DNA from: Sphingomonas sp. LY29
GTDB lineage: Bacteria > Pseudomonadota > Alphaproteobacteria > Sphingomonadales > Sphingomonadaceae
Direction: 5' to 3'
Length of the DNA: 64,000 nt
Assembly: GCF_035593985.1 (NCBI RefSeq)
Contig: NZ_CP141587.1
Coordinates: 1,541,001-1,605,000 of the forward strand
The notes beneath the pieces are model-generated. The model worked only from the letters and a program-made list of their open reading frames with translations. It ran no database searches and had not been told where the DNA came from. Shown one piece after another: positions 45,199 through 54,808 of the stretch (position 1 is its first letter; each line of letters opens with the position of its first letter). The position numbers and the translations under genes were made by a program.

Positions 45199-47364
45199 TC
45201 AGCTTCCTCCCTGTTGAACGGCGGTGAGATAGGTCGGCTCGCGGTAGCCCATCGCCGAGAGGCGGCGGGCCAAGTCACTTGCCTCCGCGCCACGGTTGAG
45301 CCGACGGAGCAGGACCACGTGCTCGGCAATCTCGCGCGGGGTCTGTTCGACGTTGGCCGGCCAGTTCGTCGCGGCGCGCTGCCATGCACCGAGCGCTTGC
45401 TCGCGTTGCCCGGCTTTCGTCAGAGCTTGGCCCAGCGTCAGGTCGGCGGTGGCGAGCGCGAAGCCGCGATCGATCGGATTGGCGTGGCCGCGTGCGATCG
45501 CGAGCGCTTGCCGCGACAGGTCGGCCGCCTCCGAATTCCGCCCGCTGCCGAGCGCGACCCGCGCCTTGGTCGTCAGGCAAGTGAACTGCATCGTGGTGCG
45601 CCACTTGGTGACGCTGCGGTCGCGATCGATCAGTCGGCGTGTCACGTCGCACGCCCGCCCTGCCGAAGCGGCGGCCGCATCGGCGCGTCCGGAAGCCAGT
45701 TCGAGCGCGGCGCGATCGAAGTCGGCGCCCGCACCCGCTTGCAGCCACTCGGTATTGTTCGCCTCTGTCCGCGTCAGCCACTGGCCGATCGCCGATGCCT
45801 GCCCGGCCTGCGCAAGCGCCTGCGGCATCTGACCCTTGGCGGCGAGGAGGCGAGCGATCGCGCGGCGGGCGGTCAATTCCATCCGCCGGACGTCGGTATC
45901 ACCGCGATTGGCGGCCCACAGTCGCGACAACAGCGCGACCTGCCGTTCGCGCAGGGCCAGCGCCTCTTCCAGTTCGCCGGACTTCTCTCGGGCGTCGGAC
46001 AGCCATGCGAGCGTGTCCGACAACTGCACCTGCGTGTCGCGATTGGTTGGCGTTCGCGCCGCTAGCGCCTCGACCGGGGCAAGGGTGTCCTGATACACCG
46101 CAGCCGCCTCGCGATACTTGCGCTGGTCCATCAGCACGGTGCCAAGGTTGGTGTCGGCGTAGATTCGCTCCAGCCGATACTCGTCCCTCGCGGGGGCCAG
46201 CGCGATCATTCGATCGGCAAGCGCTCGATATTTGCGAAAAGCGGCGTTGGCCTTGTCGAGGCGACCGCGCTGATAGTCGATGTAGCCGACCCAGAAGACA
46301 TTCTGCGCATGGTCGAACAGGCCTTGCGGCGCGTCGGGATTGCGCCGCGCGGCTTCCCCCGTGCTGGCCATTGCCTCGCGGTATCGCGCCAGTGCGCCGT
46401 CGAGGTCGCCGCGGGTGAACGCCATCTCGCCCATCAGCGTCAGCGCCTTGGCGCGTTGCGCGAGCGCGGCGTCGCCGAGGTTCTTCTGGTCCTGGCCTTC
46501 ATAATATTCCAGCGCGCGCACCCCGACCGAATCGAGCACGTCGAGACGGCCGAGCGGTTCAAGTTTCTGCCGCAGGTCGCCGAGCATGAAGCCGATCAGC
46601 CCCTCCGCCTCGCGCCGCTGGTCGCGAGCCTCGTCGCGGGCCTGGACGGCGGTGTAGGCGAGCCCGCTGGCGACCAGCATCCCCGCGACCGATGCGGCGG
46701 TGATCAAGGTCATCCGCCGTTGGCGGCGAAGGACTTCGCGCTGCACCAGGTCGTCGAGCCCGACCCCGAGCATCCCGGCAACAATCTTGAGCAGTCCGGC
46801 CTGACGCCCGTCCCCGCTGTCGCGAAGGTCCGCGGCGATCGGCTCGGCCCTCTTGGCGGTCGGCTTCCCGCGGCGGTCGTAATGAACCCTCAGGGCGGGG
46901 GGAAAGCATTCTTCCGCCTCGCGCCCCGGCATCGTGCTGGCGTAGGGCTCGCCGTCGATGATGGCGGCCAGGATATGCTCCTCACCGTGGATTCGCTTGA
47001 AGCAGTCGATTTCCTCGTCGATCCAGCGCGACGTCGCGGCCTTGGGCGAGCACAGGACGATCAGGAAACGCGATCCGGCGATCGCCTCCTCGATCTCGTC
47101 GCTCAGGTCACCCGCGGCGGCAAGCTCATGCCGATCGCGGAAGATGGGGGTCAGGCGATGGGGGACCGGGCCGACCTCGGTCAGGCGACCGACCAGCCGC
47201 GGCGGGACCCGGAATCGCTCGAGACGATCGTGCAGCCAGCCGGCCGTTTCCTCGTCGGAATGGCTGTAGCTGAGGAAGGCCATGTAGCGTTGCTGGGGAG
47301 AATGGCGACGGGATCGCGATCCGCGCGCACGCGGGCGTCGTCCAATTTGGGTCAGTTCGGTCAT
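45199..47364 (-). CDS. TIR domain protein with membrane helix and TPR region
   Basis: A 721-residue protein. An N-terminal TIR domain (about 27-150) starts MAFLSYSHSDEETAGWLHDR, has the DRHEL loop, and holds SRWIDEEID, with Glu118 four residues after Trp as in catalytic TIR NADases. A basic linker (LLKIVAGMLGVGLDDLVQRE) leads to one membrane helix (about 218-240). The remainder is helical repeat, TPR-like (RGDLDGALARYREAM, AALYEAA-type pairs). It is first in a three-gene operon and could make an NAD-derived signal on sensing something at its repeats. Confidence 0.85.
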   Translation of the reverse strand: MTELTQIGRRPRARGSRSRRHSPQQRYMAFLSYSHSDEETAGWLHDRLERFRVPPRLVGRLTEVGPVPHRLTPIFRDRHELAAAGDLSDEIEEAIAGSRFLIVLCSPKAATSRWIDEEIDCFKRIHGEEHILAAIIDGEPYASTMPGREAEECFPPALRVHYDRRGKPTAKRAEPIAADLRDSGDGRQAGLLKIVAGMLGVGLDDLVQREVLRRQRRMTLITAASVAGMLVASGLAYTAVQARDEARDQRREAEGLIGFMLGDLRQKLEPLGRLDVLDSVGVRALEYYEGQDQKNLGDAALAQRAKALTLMGEMAFTRGDLDGALARYREAMASTGEAARRNPDAPQGLFDHAQNVFWVGYIDYQRGRLDKANAAFRKYRALADRMIALAPARDEYRLERIYADTNLGTVLMDQRKYREAAAVYQDTLAPVEALAARTPTNRDTQVQLSDTLAWLSDAREKSGELEEALALRERQVALLSRLWAANRGDTDVRRMELTARRAIARLLAAKGQMPQALAQAGQASAIGQWLTRTEANNTEWLQAGAGADFDRAALELASGRADAAAASAGRACDVTRRLIDRDRSVTKWRTTMQFTCLTTKARVALGSGRNSEAADLSRQALAIARGHANPIDRGFALATADLTLGQALTKAGQREQALGAWQRAATNWPANVEQTPREIAEHVVLLRRLNRGAEASDLARRLSAMGYREPTYLTAVQQGGS

Positions 47365-47384
47365 CGACCACCCCCGCGCGACTC

Positions 47385-47414
47385 CGTTAACCGCTATTAG
47401 CACGCCACGTTAAC
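47385..47414. promoter_or_regulatory. Paired CGTTAAC sites between the TIR operon and ispG
   Basis: CGTTAAC occurs twice in the same orientation (47385-47391 and 47408-47414), 23 bases apart, about two helical turns; each contains the palindrome GTTAAC. They lie in the divergent promoter region. They may be binding sites for one regulator of the TIR operon, but no regulator is identified. Confidence 0.3.
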
Positions 47415-47470
47415 TGCAGCGAATCGCGAGGGTGCTTTCGCCCGGCCCACGCACCGCCTATATGCGGCCC

Positions 47471-48595
47471 ATGTCCGCGATCCGTCCGTGGCGCACGATC
47501 GAGCGTCGAAAATCCCGTCAGATCATGGTCGGCAACGTTGCCGTCGGTGGCGATGCGCCGGTCACCGTCCAGACGATGACCAACACGCCCACTTCCGACG
47601 CCAAGGCGACGATCGAGCAGATCCGCCGCTGCGAAGAGGCTGGCGTCGACCTGGTCCGCGTGTCGTGTCCGGACGTCGAATCGACCACCGCGCTGAAGCA
47701 GATCGTCCGCGCGTCGCGCGTGCCGATCATCGCCGACATCCACTTTCACTATAAGCGCGCGCTCGAAGCCGCCGATGCCGGCGCCGCGTGCCTGCGCATC
47801 AACCCGGGCAACATCGGATCGGCCGAGCGGGTTCGCGAAGTCGTCAACGCCGCGAAGGCCAACGGCTGCGCGATCCGCATCGGCGTCAACGCGGGCAGCC
47901 TTGAGAAGGACCTGCTCGAAAAATATGGCGAGCCGTGCCCGGAAGCGCTGGTCGAGAGCGCGCTCGACCATATCCGCATCCTCGAGGACCATGATTTCCG
48001 CGAGTATAAGGTCGCGGTGAAGGCCAGCGACCTGTTCCTCGCGGTTGCGGCCTACAGTCAGTTGGCGGGCGAAGTCGATTGCCCGCTGCACCTTGGCATC
48101 ACCGAGGCTGGCGGCTTCGTTGGCGGCACGGTCAAGTCGGCGATCGGCATGGGCAACCTGTTGTGGGCGGGGATCGGCGACACGATCCGCGTCTCGCTGT
48201 CGGCCGAGCCCGAAGAGGAAGTCCGCGTCGGCTACGAAATCCTGAAGGCGCTCGGCATCCGCAATCGCGGCGTCCGCGTCGTTTCCTGCCCGTCGTGCGC
48301 GCGCCAGGGCTTCGACGTCATCCGCACGGTGCAGGCGCTGGAAGAACGGCTGCAGCATATTCGCACACCGATGTCGCTGTCGGTACTCGGATGCGTCGTC
48401 AACGGCCCGGGTGAAGCGCGCGAAACCGACATCGGGCTCACCGGCGGCGGCAACGGCAAGCATATGGTGTTCCTGTCGGGGGTCACCGACCACCATGTCC
48501 AGGACGCCGACATGATCGAGCATATCGTCAAGCTGGTCGAGGCCAAGGCAGCAGAGATCGAGGCGGGGATCAGCCAGACGCGCGACGCGGCCTGA
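47471..48595 (+). CDS. ispG: 4-hydroxy-3-methylbut-2-enyl diphosphate synthase
   Basis: A 374-residue IspG (GcpE): [70 protein letters not shown] and the Fe-S motif [11 protein letters not shown] plus [12 protein letters not shown] (Cys ligands). It catalyses the penultimate methylerythritol-phosphate pathway step, MEcPP to HMBPP. ATG at 47462 (MRPMSAIRP) is an alternative start; TATATG just before 47471 could be a -10 element, which would favour 47471. Confidence 0.95.
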   Translation: MSAIRPWRTIERRKSRQIMVGNVAVGGDAPVTVQTMTNTPTSDAKATIEQIRRCEEAGVDLVRVSCPDVESTTALKQIVRASRVPIIADIHFHYKRALEAADAGAACLRINPGNIGSAERVREVVNAAKANGCAIRIGVNAGSLEKDLLEKYGEPCPEALVESALDHIRILEDHDFREYKVAVKASDLFLAVAAYSQLAGEVDCPLHLGITEAGGFVGGTVKSAIGMGNLLWAGIGDTIRVSLSAEPEEEVRVGYEILKALGIRNRGVRVVSCPSCARQGFDVIRTVQALEERLQHIRTPMSLSVLGCVVNGPGEARETDIGLTGGGNGKHMVFLSGVTDHHVQDADMIEHIVKLVEAKAAEIEAGISQTRDAA

Positions 48596-48636
48596 TCGCC
48601 GTTTCGCTTGCCCGTCACGCCCGCTAAGGCGCGGTC

Positions 48637-49536
48637 ATGACCCCGCGCCCCAATCTGATCGCCGCTTATGCCGCGGGCATCGCCGGGATCGCGCTCTTCT
48701 CGATCATGGACATGGTCATGAAGGGCCTGACGATCGCGATCGGCGTCTTTCCGACGATGCTGTGGCGGTCGCTGGTCGGCATTCTGATTGCGGCTATTCC
48801 CTATTTCGCGCTCCGCAAGGCGTGGCCGTCGCGCGCGGCGCTCGGCTGGCACGTGCTTCGCGGCGTGATGATGGTGCCGATGGCGCTCGCTTTCTTCTGG
48901 GGGCTGGCGCGGGTGCCGATGGCGCAGGCGGTCGCGCTGACGTTCATCGCGCCGCTGATCGCCTTGGTGCTTGCAGCGCTGCTGCTGAAGGAGCCGATCG
49001 GCCGCCGCACCGCGCTGGGATCGATGGCGGCGTTCGTCGGGGTGGTTATCATCTTCATCGGGCAGGCGCAGGCCGAACTTGGCCCGGTCGCGCTGCGCGG
49101 ATCGGTGGCGATCCTGTTTTCGGCAGTGATCTACGCCTTCAACATCATCGTCATGCGGCGGCAGGCGCAGAATGCCGGGCCGGTTGAGATCGCCTTTTTC
49201 CAGAACCTTGTCATCGCGGTGGTGCTTGTCTTGCTCGTGCCGGCCATCGGCGCGCCGCCGTTGCCGACCGGGCATTGGCCCGAACTAATCCTTGCCGCCG
49301 CGCTGGCGCTGGGATCGCTGATGCTGCTTGGCTGGGCCTATGCACGGGCGGGCGCCGCCTATCTGTCGACGACCGAATATAGCGCCTTCCTATGGGCGAT
49401 CGCGCTCGGCTGGTGGCGGTTCGGCGAACAGGTGTCGCCGTTCACGCTCGTCGGCGCCGCGCTGATCGTGGCGGGCTGCATCTTCGCGGCGCGCAGTCGC
49501 CCGGTCGAGCATCCCGCGCTGGAAGCGAGCGCCTAG
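48637..49536 (+). CDS. DMT superfamily (EamA) transporter
   Basis: A 299-residue membrane protein with ten predicted helices in two EamA repeats: LFSIMDMVMKGL, LWRSLVG, FFWGLARVPMAQAVALTFIAPLIALVLAALLLKEPIGRR, and AYLSTTEYSAFLWAIALGWWRFGE in repeat two. Substrate unknown. It follows ispG with 41 bases between. Its stop is shared as CTAG with the convergent DUF1345 gene. Confidence 0.9.
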   Translation: MTPRPNLIAAYAAGIAGIALFSIMDMVMKGLTIAIGVFPTMLWRSLVGILIAAIPYFALRKAWPSRAALGWHVLRGVMMVPMALAFFWGLARVPMAQAVALTFIAPLIALVLAALLLKEPIGRRTALGSMAAFVGVVIIFIGQAQAELGPVALRGSVAILFSAVIYAFNIIVMRRQAQNAGPVEIAFFQNLVIAVVLVLLVPAIGAPPLPTGHWPELILAAALALGSLMLLGWAYARAGAAYLSTTEYSAFLWAIALGWWRFGEQVSPFTLVGAALIVAGCIFAARSRPVEHPALEASA

Positions 49537-50177
49537 CGTGCGCCGAGCACGTTGATCGACAGGGCCAGCACGAACAGGTTGAAGAAGAAGCCGGCGATCG
49601 ACTGGATCAGGACGACCCGGCGGACATGGCGCGAGGTGATCGCGACATCGGCGGTCTGCACTGCCACCCCAATGGTGAAGGCGAAATAGGCGAAGTCGGC
49701 CATGTCGGGCTTGTCGGTGCCGGGAAAATCGATCCCGCCGCAGTCGCGATCGTCGATCCCGGGCGTGTAGAAGATGTGCGCGTAATGCAGCGTCCAGATG
49801 GCGTTGGCGAAGCTCCACACCAGCACAAGCGTCGCGGCGATGCCGACCTTCTCGCGCGTACTCAGCGTGAATTCGGTCGACAGTTCGACCGCCACGGCGA
49901 CGAGGATGACCGTGGCCACCAGCCCGCTGACCAGCAACATCACGGTGCGGTTCGCATCGTTGCGCGCGGCCAGCGCCCGCATCTGGTCGCTGTGATGAAG
50001 GAACAGTGGCGCGCAACTGACTAGGAACAGCGCCGCGCCGACGTCGAAGCCGGCCATCAGCGCCAACTCCCAGTCCCACCATCGCAGCGCCACCGCGCTT
50101 GCCGCGGCGAACAGCAGCAGGAATGCCAGAAAGCGCGGCGGCGCGATGGTGTTGCCGATGGTGGCGGGGACGGGCAT
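49533..50177 (-). CDS. DUF1345 membrane protein
   Basis: A 214-residue protein with four to five membrane helices; the C-terminal DFPGTDKPDMADFAYFAFTIGVAVQTADVAITSRHVRR is the DUF1345 signature. Function unknown. ATG at 50177 (MPVPATIGN) is chosen; an upstream ATG at 50228 is possible but would abut the divergent SMR start. It shares the CTAG stop with the DMT gene. Confidence 0.87.
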   Translation of the reverse strand: MPVPATIGNTIAPPRFLAFLLLFAAASAVALRWWDWELALMAGFDVGAALFLVSCAPLFLHHSDQMRALAARNDANRTVMLLVSGLVATVILVAVAVELSTEFTLSTREKVGIAATLVLVWSFANAIWTLHYAHIFYTPGIDDRDCGGIDFPGTDKPDMADFAYFAFTIGVAVQTADVAITSRHVRRVVLIQSIAGFFFNLFVLALSINVLGAR

Positions 50178-50230
50178 GACGCGTTCAACGAGGGCAACAG
50201 GTCTTGGTTGCGCGGGCGAAAGGATCAACG

Positions 50231-50545
50231 ATGGCGTGGTTTCTGCTGATCCTGGGAGGGGTGTTCGAAGTCGGCTTCACCACCGCGCTTCGCTTCGTCG
50301 ACGGGTTTCGCAACCTGCCGTGGACGCTGGCCTTCCTTGGATCGGTCACCGCGAGCATGGGCCTGCTCGAAGTCGCCTCGCGCACGATCCCGATGGGCAC
50401 CGCTTATGCGGTATGGGGCGGGATCGGCGCGGTCGGGACCGTGATCGTCGGCATGGCCTTTTTCGACGAGCCGAACACCACGATCCGGCTGCTGCTCATT
50501 CTCGGCATCGTCGCGTGTATCGCCGCGCTGAAGATTACCGCCTGA
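50231..50545 (+). CDS. SMR family transporter (SugE/Gdx-like)
   Basis: A 104-residue small multidrug resistance protein with four helices: AWFLLILGGVFEVGFTTALRF (essential Glu in helix 1), AVWGGIGAVGTVIVGMAFFDEP and a final LLILGIVACIAALK. The sequence resembles SugE/Gdx, the guanidinium exporters, more than EmrE, but this was judged by eye. AAAGGA lies before the ATG. No guanidine riboswitch is recognised upstream. It ends overlapping the convergent amidase gene by 11 bases. Confidence 0.88.
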   Translation: MAWFLLILGGVFEVGFTTALRFVDGFRNLPWTLAFLGSVTASMGLLEVASRTIPMGTAYAVWGGIGAVGTVIVGMAFFDEPNTTIRLLLILGIVACIAALKITA

Positions 50546-52052
50546 CGGGTTTCGCGAGCAGCGGCGCGATCTCGGGGGCCTGTTCGATCGCGGGCAGGAA
50601 GCGGGCGCCCGGCAGCGGACCGCGCGCCATCTCGTAGGCATTGCCGAGCGACAGGATCGTCGCGTCGGACCATTTTGCCCCAAGGAAACTCAGGCCCACC
50701 GGAAGTCCCTTCACCTGGCCCATCGGCACGGTGAGATGCGGATAGCCCGCCACGGCGGCAAGGCTCCCTGCGCCACCGCCCGAAATCTGGTCGCCGTTGA
50801 CCGCGTCGATCTTCCACGCGGGCGGCATCGTCGGACCGACGAGCGCCACCACTCTGTTCTCGCGCATCAGGCGATCGATCCCTTGGGCGCCGGCCAGCCG
50901 AAGCGACTTGGCGCGCGCGGCGAGGTAGGCGGGGTCCTTGATGCCTTTGGTCTTTTCGGCCTGATCGAAGTTGCCCTGATCGAACAGCGCGAGCTCGCGC
51001 GGGGTGGCGCGGTTGAAGGCGATCACGTCAGCCAGGCTGCGCACCGGGATCGGCGCGGGCGAGGACTTCAGATAGTCGTTCAGCCCGTCCTTGAACTCGG
51101 TCAGCAGCACGGTGAATTCGTTCGAGCCGATGCCAGCGTCGTCGAACTTGGCGATGTCGACCAACGTTGCTCCCTGCGCCTTGAGCAGCGCGAGCGCGGC
51201 CTCGAACGGCGCATCGGTGCCGAATCCGTCGGCAAAGCGCATCACCCCGACGCGGGTGCCGCGAAGCGCGTTGGGTTTGAGCGCCGCGGCATAATTGACG
51301 CGGCGGCGATCGGCTTCGCGGGTCGCGCGGTCGGCGGGGTCCGACCCGGCGATCACCGTCAGCAACTCGGCGGCTTCGCGAACGGTCAGCGTCATCGGGC
51401 CGGCGGTGTCCTGGCTGACGCTGATCGGGATGATGTGGGTGCGACTGACGAGGCCGACGGTCGGCTTGAACCCGACGATGCCGTTGATCGCGGCGGGGCA
51501 GGTGATCGACCCGTCGGTTTCGGTGCCAATCGCGAGGCGGACGATGCCCGCCGCGACCGCGGCGCCGCTGCCGCTCGACGATCCGCACGGGTTGCGATCG
51601 AGCGCGTGCGGGTTGCGGGTCTGTCCGCCGACCGCGCTCCAGCCCGAGATCGAATTGCCCGAACGGATGTTGGCCCATTCGCTGAGGTTGGCCTTGCCGA
51701 CCACGACCAGCCCGGCCGAGCGCAGGCGCGTGACGATCGGCGCGTCGCGGCGGGTGTCGTTGGCGACGAGCGCAAGGCTGCCCGCGGTCGTCGGCATTCC
51801 GGCGACTTCGATATTGTCCTTGATCAGGATCGGCTGGCCGGCCAGCGGCCCGCCGCCGGGGCGGGTATCGACGGCGCGCGCCTGCGCAACGGCGTCGGGA
51901 TTGACGGCGAGCACCGAGTTCACGTCGCGGTCGAGCCGTTCGATCCGCTGAAGCGCATCGCGGACCCGAACCTCCGCCGGTCCCTGCGCCGCCAGCGGTG
52001 ACGCGGTCGCCAACGTCACCGCCGCCAGCCACATCTTCTGCCCGTTCGTCAT
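50535..52052 (-). CDS. Amidase signature family enzyme, exported
   Basis: A 505-residue amidase with a signal peptide (ATASPLAAQ). The catalytic triad is visible: Lys in ILIKDNIEV, and the Gly/Ser-rich signature CGSSSGSGAAVAAGI with cis-Ser and nucleophile Ser in TDGSITCPAAINGIVGFKPT. It hydrolyses amides in the periplasm; family members act on peptides, fatty acid amides or nitrile-derived amides. The substrate is unknown. It is divergent from the second TonB receptor. Confidence 0.92.
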   Translation of the reverse strand: MTNGQKMWLAAVTLATASPLAAQGPAEVRVRDALQRIERLDRDVNSVLAVNPDAVAQARAVDTRPGGGPLAGQPILIKDNIEVAGMPTTAGSLALVANDTRRDAPIVTRLRSAGLVVVGKANLSEWANIRSGNSISGWSAVGGQTRNPHALDRNPCGSSSGSGAAVAAGIVRLAIGTETDGSITCPAAINGIVGFKPTVGLVSRTHIIPISVSQDTAGPMTLTVREAAELLTVIAGSDPADRATREADRRRVNYAAALKPNALRGTRVGVMRFADGFGTDAPFEAALALLKAQGATLVDIAKFDDAGIGSNEFTVLLTEFKDGLNDYLKSSPAPIPVRSLADVIAFNRATPRELALFDQGNFDQAEKTKGIKDPAYLAARAKSLRLAGAQGIDRLMRENRVVALVGPTMPPAWKIDAVNGDQISGGGAGSLAAVAGYPHLTVPMGQVKGLPVGLSFLGAKWSDATILSLGNAYEMARGPLPGARFLPAIEQAPEIAPLLAKPVRR

Positions 52053-52153
52053 CCGCCACGACCCCCTTCGTCGAAGAATAGGCAGCAGTCATGGCAGCTT
52101 CATGTTGCGGCCGCCACCCGGACCTTTCCCGTCCCCAGCCAGTTACGAGTGCC

Positions 52154-54808
52154 ATGAACCGCCTTTCTCCGCTTGCCCTGCTCCTTGCCACCACGACGCC
52201 GCTCGCGGCCCATGCGCAGGAAGTGGCCGCTCCGCCCGCCGACACCTCCGAAGCCACCCAGCCGGTGGCCGAGGAAGTCGTCGACGACATGGCGGTCGAG
52301 GATGAGGCGGAAGAAGTGGTGGTGACCGGCCAGCGCCTTCGCGGTTCGGTCATCGGCGACATTCCCGCCGAGAACACGCTCAACACGCGCGACATCCGAG
52401 CGACCGGCGCGACCTCGATCAGCGAATTGCTTGATTCGGTCGCGGCCCAGACCGGCAGCGCTCGCGGACGCTCGGGCGGGCGGCCGGTCCTGCTGCTCAA
52501 CGGGGCGCGAATCTCGGGCTTTCGCGAGCTTCGCGATCTTCCGCCCGAAGCGATCGAGCGGATGGAAATCCTGCCCGAGGAAGTTGCGCTGAAATATGGG
52601 TATGCCGCCGACCAGCGCGTGGTGAACATCGTGCTTCGCCGCCGCTTCAACTCGACGAGCGTAGAGGCGCGCGCCCGCACCGCGACCGAGGGCGGTTATG
52701 TCGCCGGCCAGCTCGATGGGACGCGCCTGACGATCCGAGATGGGCGGCGGACGTCGTTCAACATTCGCGCCGAGGGCAACAGCGCCTTGTTCGAGGACGA
52801 ACGCGACATCGCGCTCCAGCCGATCCTCAGCCTGCCGACCGCGGTCGATCCCCGCTCGTCGCGGACGCTGGTCGGTGCGCGGCAGAATGTCCGCCTGACC
52901 GGAACCGCCAACCGTACGATCCTTGAGGACGTATCGGCGACCTTTACCGGCGAAGTGTCGCGAGAGGCCGGTCGGTCGCGGTTCGGAGTTCCGGTCGGAA
53001 CGCTCGACGACGACGGCACCGAGATCCTGCGCGCCTTCCCGGGCGATCCGCTGACCCGGCGGTCGGTCACCGATAGCGGCGCGCTCGGCGCTGCCTTCAA
53101 TACTCAGCGGGGACGCTGGCGGCTTTCGTCGACGGCCAATGCCGAATTGTCGCGAAGCACGACCCGGAGCGATCAGGGGTATGACCTCAGCCTCGCGCAG
53201 GCCCGGCTCGATGCCGGCGATGCGACCTTCGACCCGCTCGGCGATCTGGGGCCGCTCGACGCGCTCGACCTCAATCGCGCGCGATCGGTTCGCCGGTCGC
53301 TGACCGCGGACGCGACCGCCAACGGTCCCTTGTTCGAGCTTCCGGCGGGCAATGCGACCGCGACGTTCAAGGTCGGAGCGTCGAGCGTCGACCTCGACAG
53401 CCGCGCGACGCGCGCCGGGATCGTGACGCGTTCGGATCTCGGTCGCGACAGCGGCGAAGGCTCGGTCAACCTCGACCTTCCGATCACGCGCCGTGATTCG
53501 CCGATCGGCAGGCTGTCGGCCAACGCTAATGCCGGCCTGACCCAGCTGAGCGATTTCGGGACGCTGACAACCTATGGCGGCGGCCTCAACTGGTCGCCGA
53601 AGAACCGACTGAACCTGCTGACCAGCTTCACCCGCGAAGAAGGGGCGCCGTCGCTGCAGCAGCTGGGCGACCCGCTGCTCGAAACGCCGGGCAACCGCTT
53701 CTTCGACTTCACCCGCGGCGAAACCGTGTTCGTGACGACCGTGACGGGCGGGAACCCCGACCTCGATGCGGATCGGCGATCGGTGTTCAAGGTCGGCGGC
53801 AACTGGCAGCCGAAGGAGTCGCTCGATCTGCGCCTTCGCGCCGAATATGTCCGGCAGACGATCGACCGGCCGCAGGCAAGCTTTCCGGCCGCGACCGCCG
53901 CGCTGGAAGCGGCCTTCCCCGACCGCTTCGAACGCGATGCCGACGGCAATCTGACGCGGGTCGACCTGCGCCCGGTCAACTTCGAAAAGTCGCGCCGCGA
54001 CACCTTTCGCTGGGGGTTTGACTTCACCAAGCCTCTGAAATCGGCCGCGCCGTCACCGGCGGCGATCGCCGCGCTCCGTCAACGGTTCGGTGCGCCGGGT
54101 CAGCGTCCTGGGGCAGCGAACGCCACGGGGCAGCCCGGCGCAGCGACACCGCCAACCGGCACCGCTCCGACTCCGCCGGCAGGCGAAGCTGGCGCCGCGC
54201 CACCGCCCGCAGAGGGTGGCGGTCGTCGCTTCGGCGGTCCGGGCGGAGGTGGCGGTGGCCGCTTCGCTGGCGGACGCAACGGCGGCCGGCTGACCTTTTC
54301 GCTGACGCACACGGTCAATCTGGTCGATCGGGTGACGATCGCCGACGGCCTGCCCGACCTCGACTATCTTGATGGCGAGGCATTCGGCCAGTCGGGCGGA
54401 AGGCCCCGGCACGAGGTTCGCGTCGAGACCGGCTATTTCAACAATGGGCTGGGAGCGCGGATCGAAGCGAATGTCCGCAGCGCGTCGCGTGTCGACAGCG
54501 GCGCGGGCGAGCTTCGGTTCTCGCCCTACGCCGATGTCGATCTTCGCCTGTTCGCCAATCTCGGCGAGCGGTTCGACCTCGTTGCCAAGCATCCCTGGCT
54601 GGCAGGGACTTCGGTGCGGTTCGACGTCGACAACGTCTTCAATGCACGCCCCAAGGTGCGCGATGCGTTCGGCGAGACGCCGTTCAGCTACCAGCCCGGA
54701 CTGATCGAGCCGATCGGTCGCACCGTTGGGATCACGATCCGCAAGCTGTTCCTGCCGCGCCGCTTCATTCGCCGCGCCGCCGGGGCAGGGCGAAACGCCG
54801 GGAGTTAA
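52154..54808 (+). CDS. TonB-dependent receptor with a low-complexity insert
   Basis: An 884-residue outer-membrane receptor: signal peptide ending PLAAHAQ, an acidic region, EEVVVTGQRLRGSVIGDIPAENTL, and a plug with SISELLDSVAAQTGSARGRSGGRPVLLLNGARISGFRELRDLPPEAIERMEILPEEVALKYGY. A Pro/Ala/Gly insert (about residues 631-712, 54046-54290) lies within the barrel. The usual terminal aromatic strand (IRKLF, Phe866) is followed by an 18-residue basic tail, LPRRFIRRAAGAGRNAGS. That extension is odd for a BAM substrate. The stop is shared as TTAA with ppa. Confidence 0.85.
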   Translation: MNRLSPLALLLATTTPLAAHAQEVAAPPADTSEATQPVAEEVVDDMAVEDEAEEVVVTGQRLRGSVIGDIPAENTLNTRDIRATGATSISELLDSVAAQTGSARGRSGGRPVLLLNGARISGFRELRDLPPEAIERMEILPEEVALKYGYAADQRVVNIVLRRRFNSTSVEARARTATEGGYVAGQLDGTRLTIRDGRRTSFNIRAEGNSALFEDERDIALQPILSLPTAVDPRSSRTLVGARQNVRLTGTANRTILEDVSATFTGEVSREAGRSRFGVPVGTLDDDGTEILRAFPGDPLTRRSVTDSGALGAAFNTQRGRWRLSSTANAELSRSTTRSDQGYDLSLAQARLDAGDATFDPLGDLGPLDALDLNRARSVRRSLTADATANGPLFELPAGNATATFKVGASSVDLDSRATRAGIVTRSDLGRDSGEGSVNLDLPITRRDSPIGRLSANANAGLTQLSDFGTLTTYGGGLNWSPKNRLNLLTSFTREEGAPSLQQLGDPLLETPGNRFFDFTRGETVFVTTVTGGNPDLDADRRSVFKVGGNWQPKESLDLRLRAEYVRQTIDRPQASFPAATAALEAAFPDRFERDADGNLTRVDLRPVNFEKSRRDTFRWGFDFTKPLKSAAPSPAAIAALRQRFGAPGQRPGAANATGQPGAATPPTGTAPTPPAGEAGAAPPPAEGGGRRFGGPGGGGGGRFAGGRNGGRLTFSLTHTVNLVDRVTIADGLPDLDYLDGEAFGQSGGRPRHEVRVETGYFNNGLGARIEANVRSASRVDSGAGELRFSPYADVDLRLFANLGERFDLVAKHPWLAGTSVRFDVDNVFNARPKVRDAFGETPFSYQPGLIEPIGRTVGITIRKLFLPRRFIRRAAGAGRNAGS

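Noticed and set aside
50178..50230. A guanidine riboswitch before the SugE/Gdx-like gene
   Set aside because: The 53 bases lack the paired ACGR-loop hairpins of the mini-ykkC class and are too short for the other guanidine riboswitch classes.
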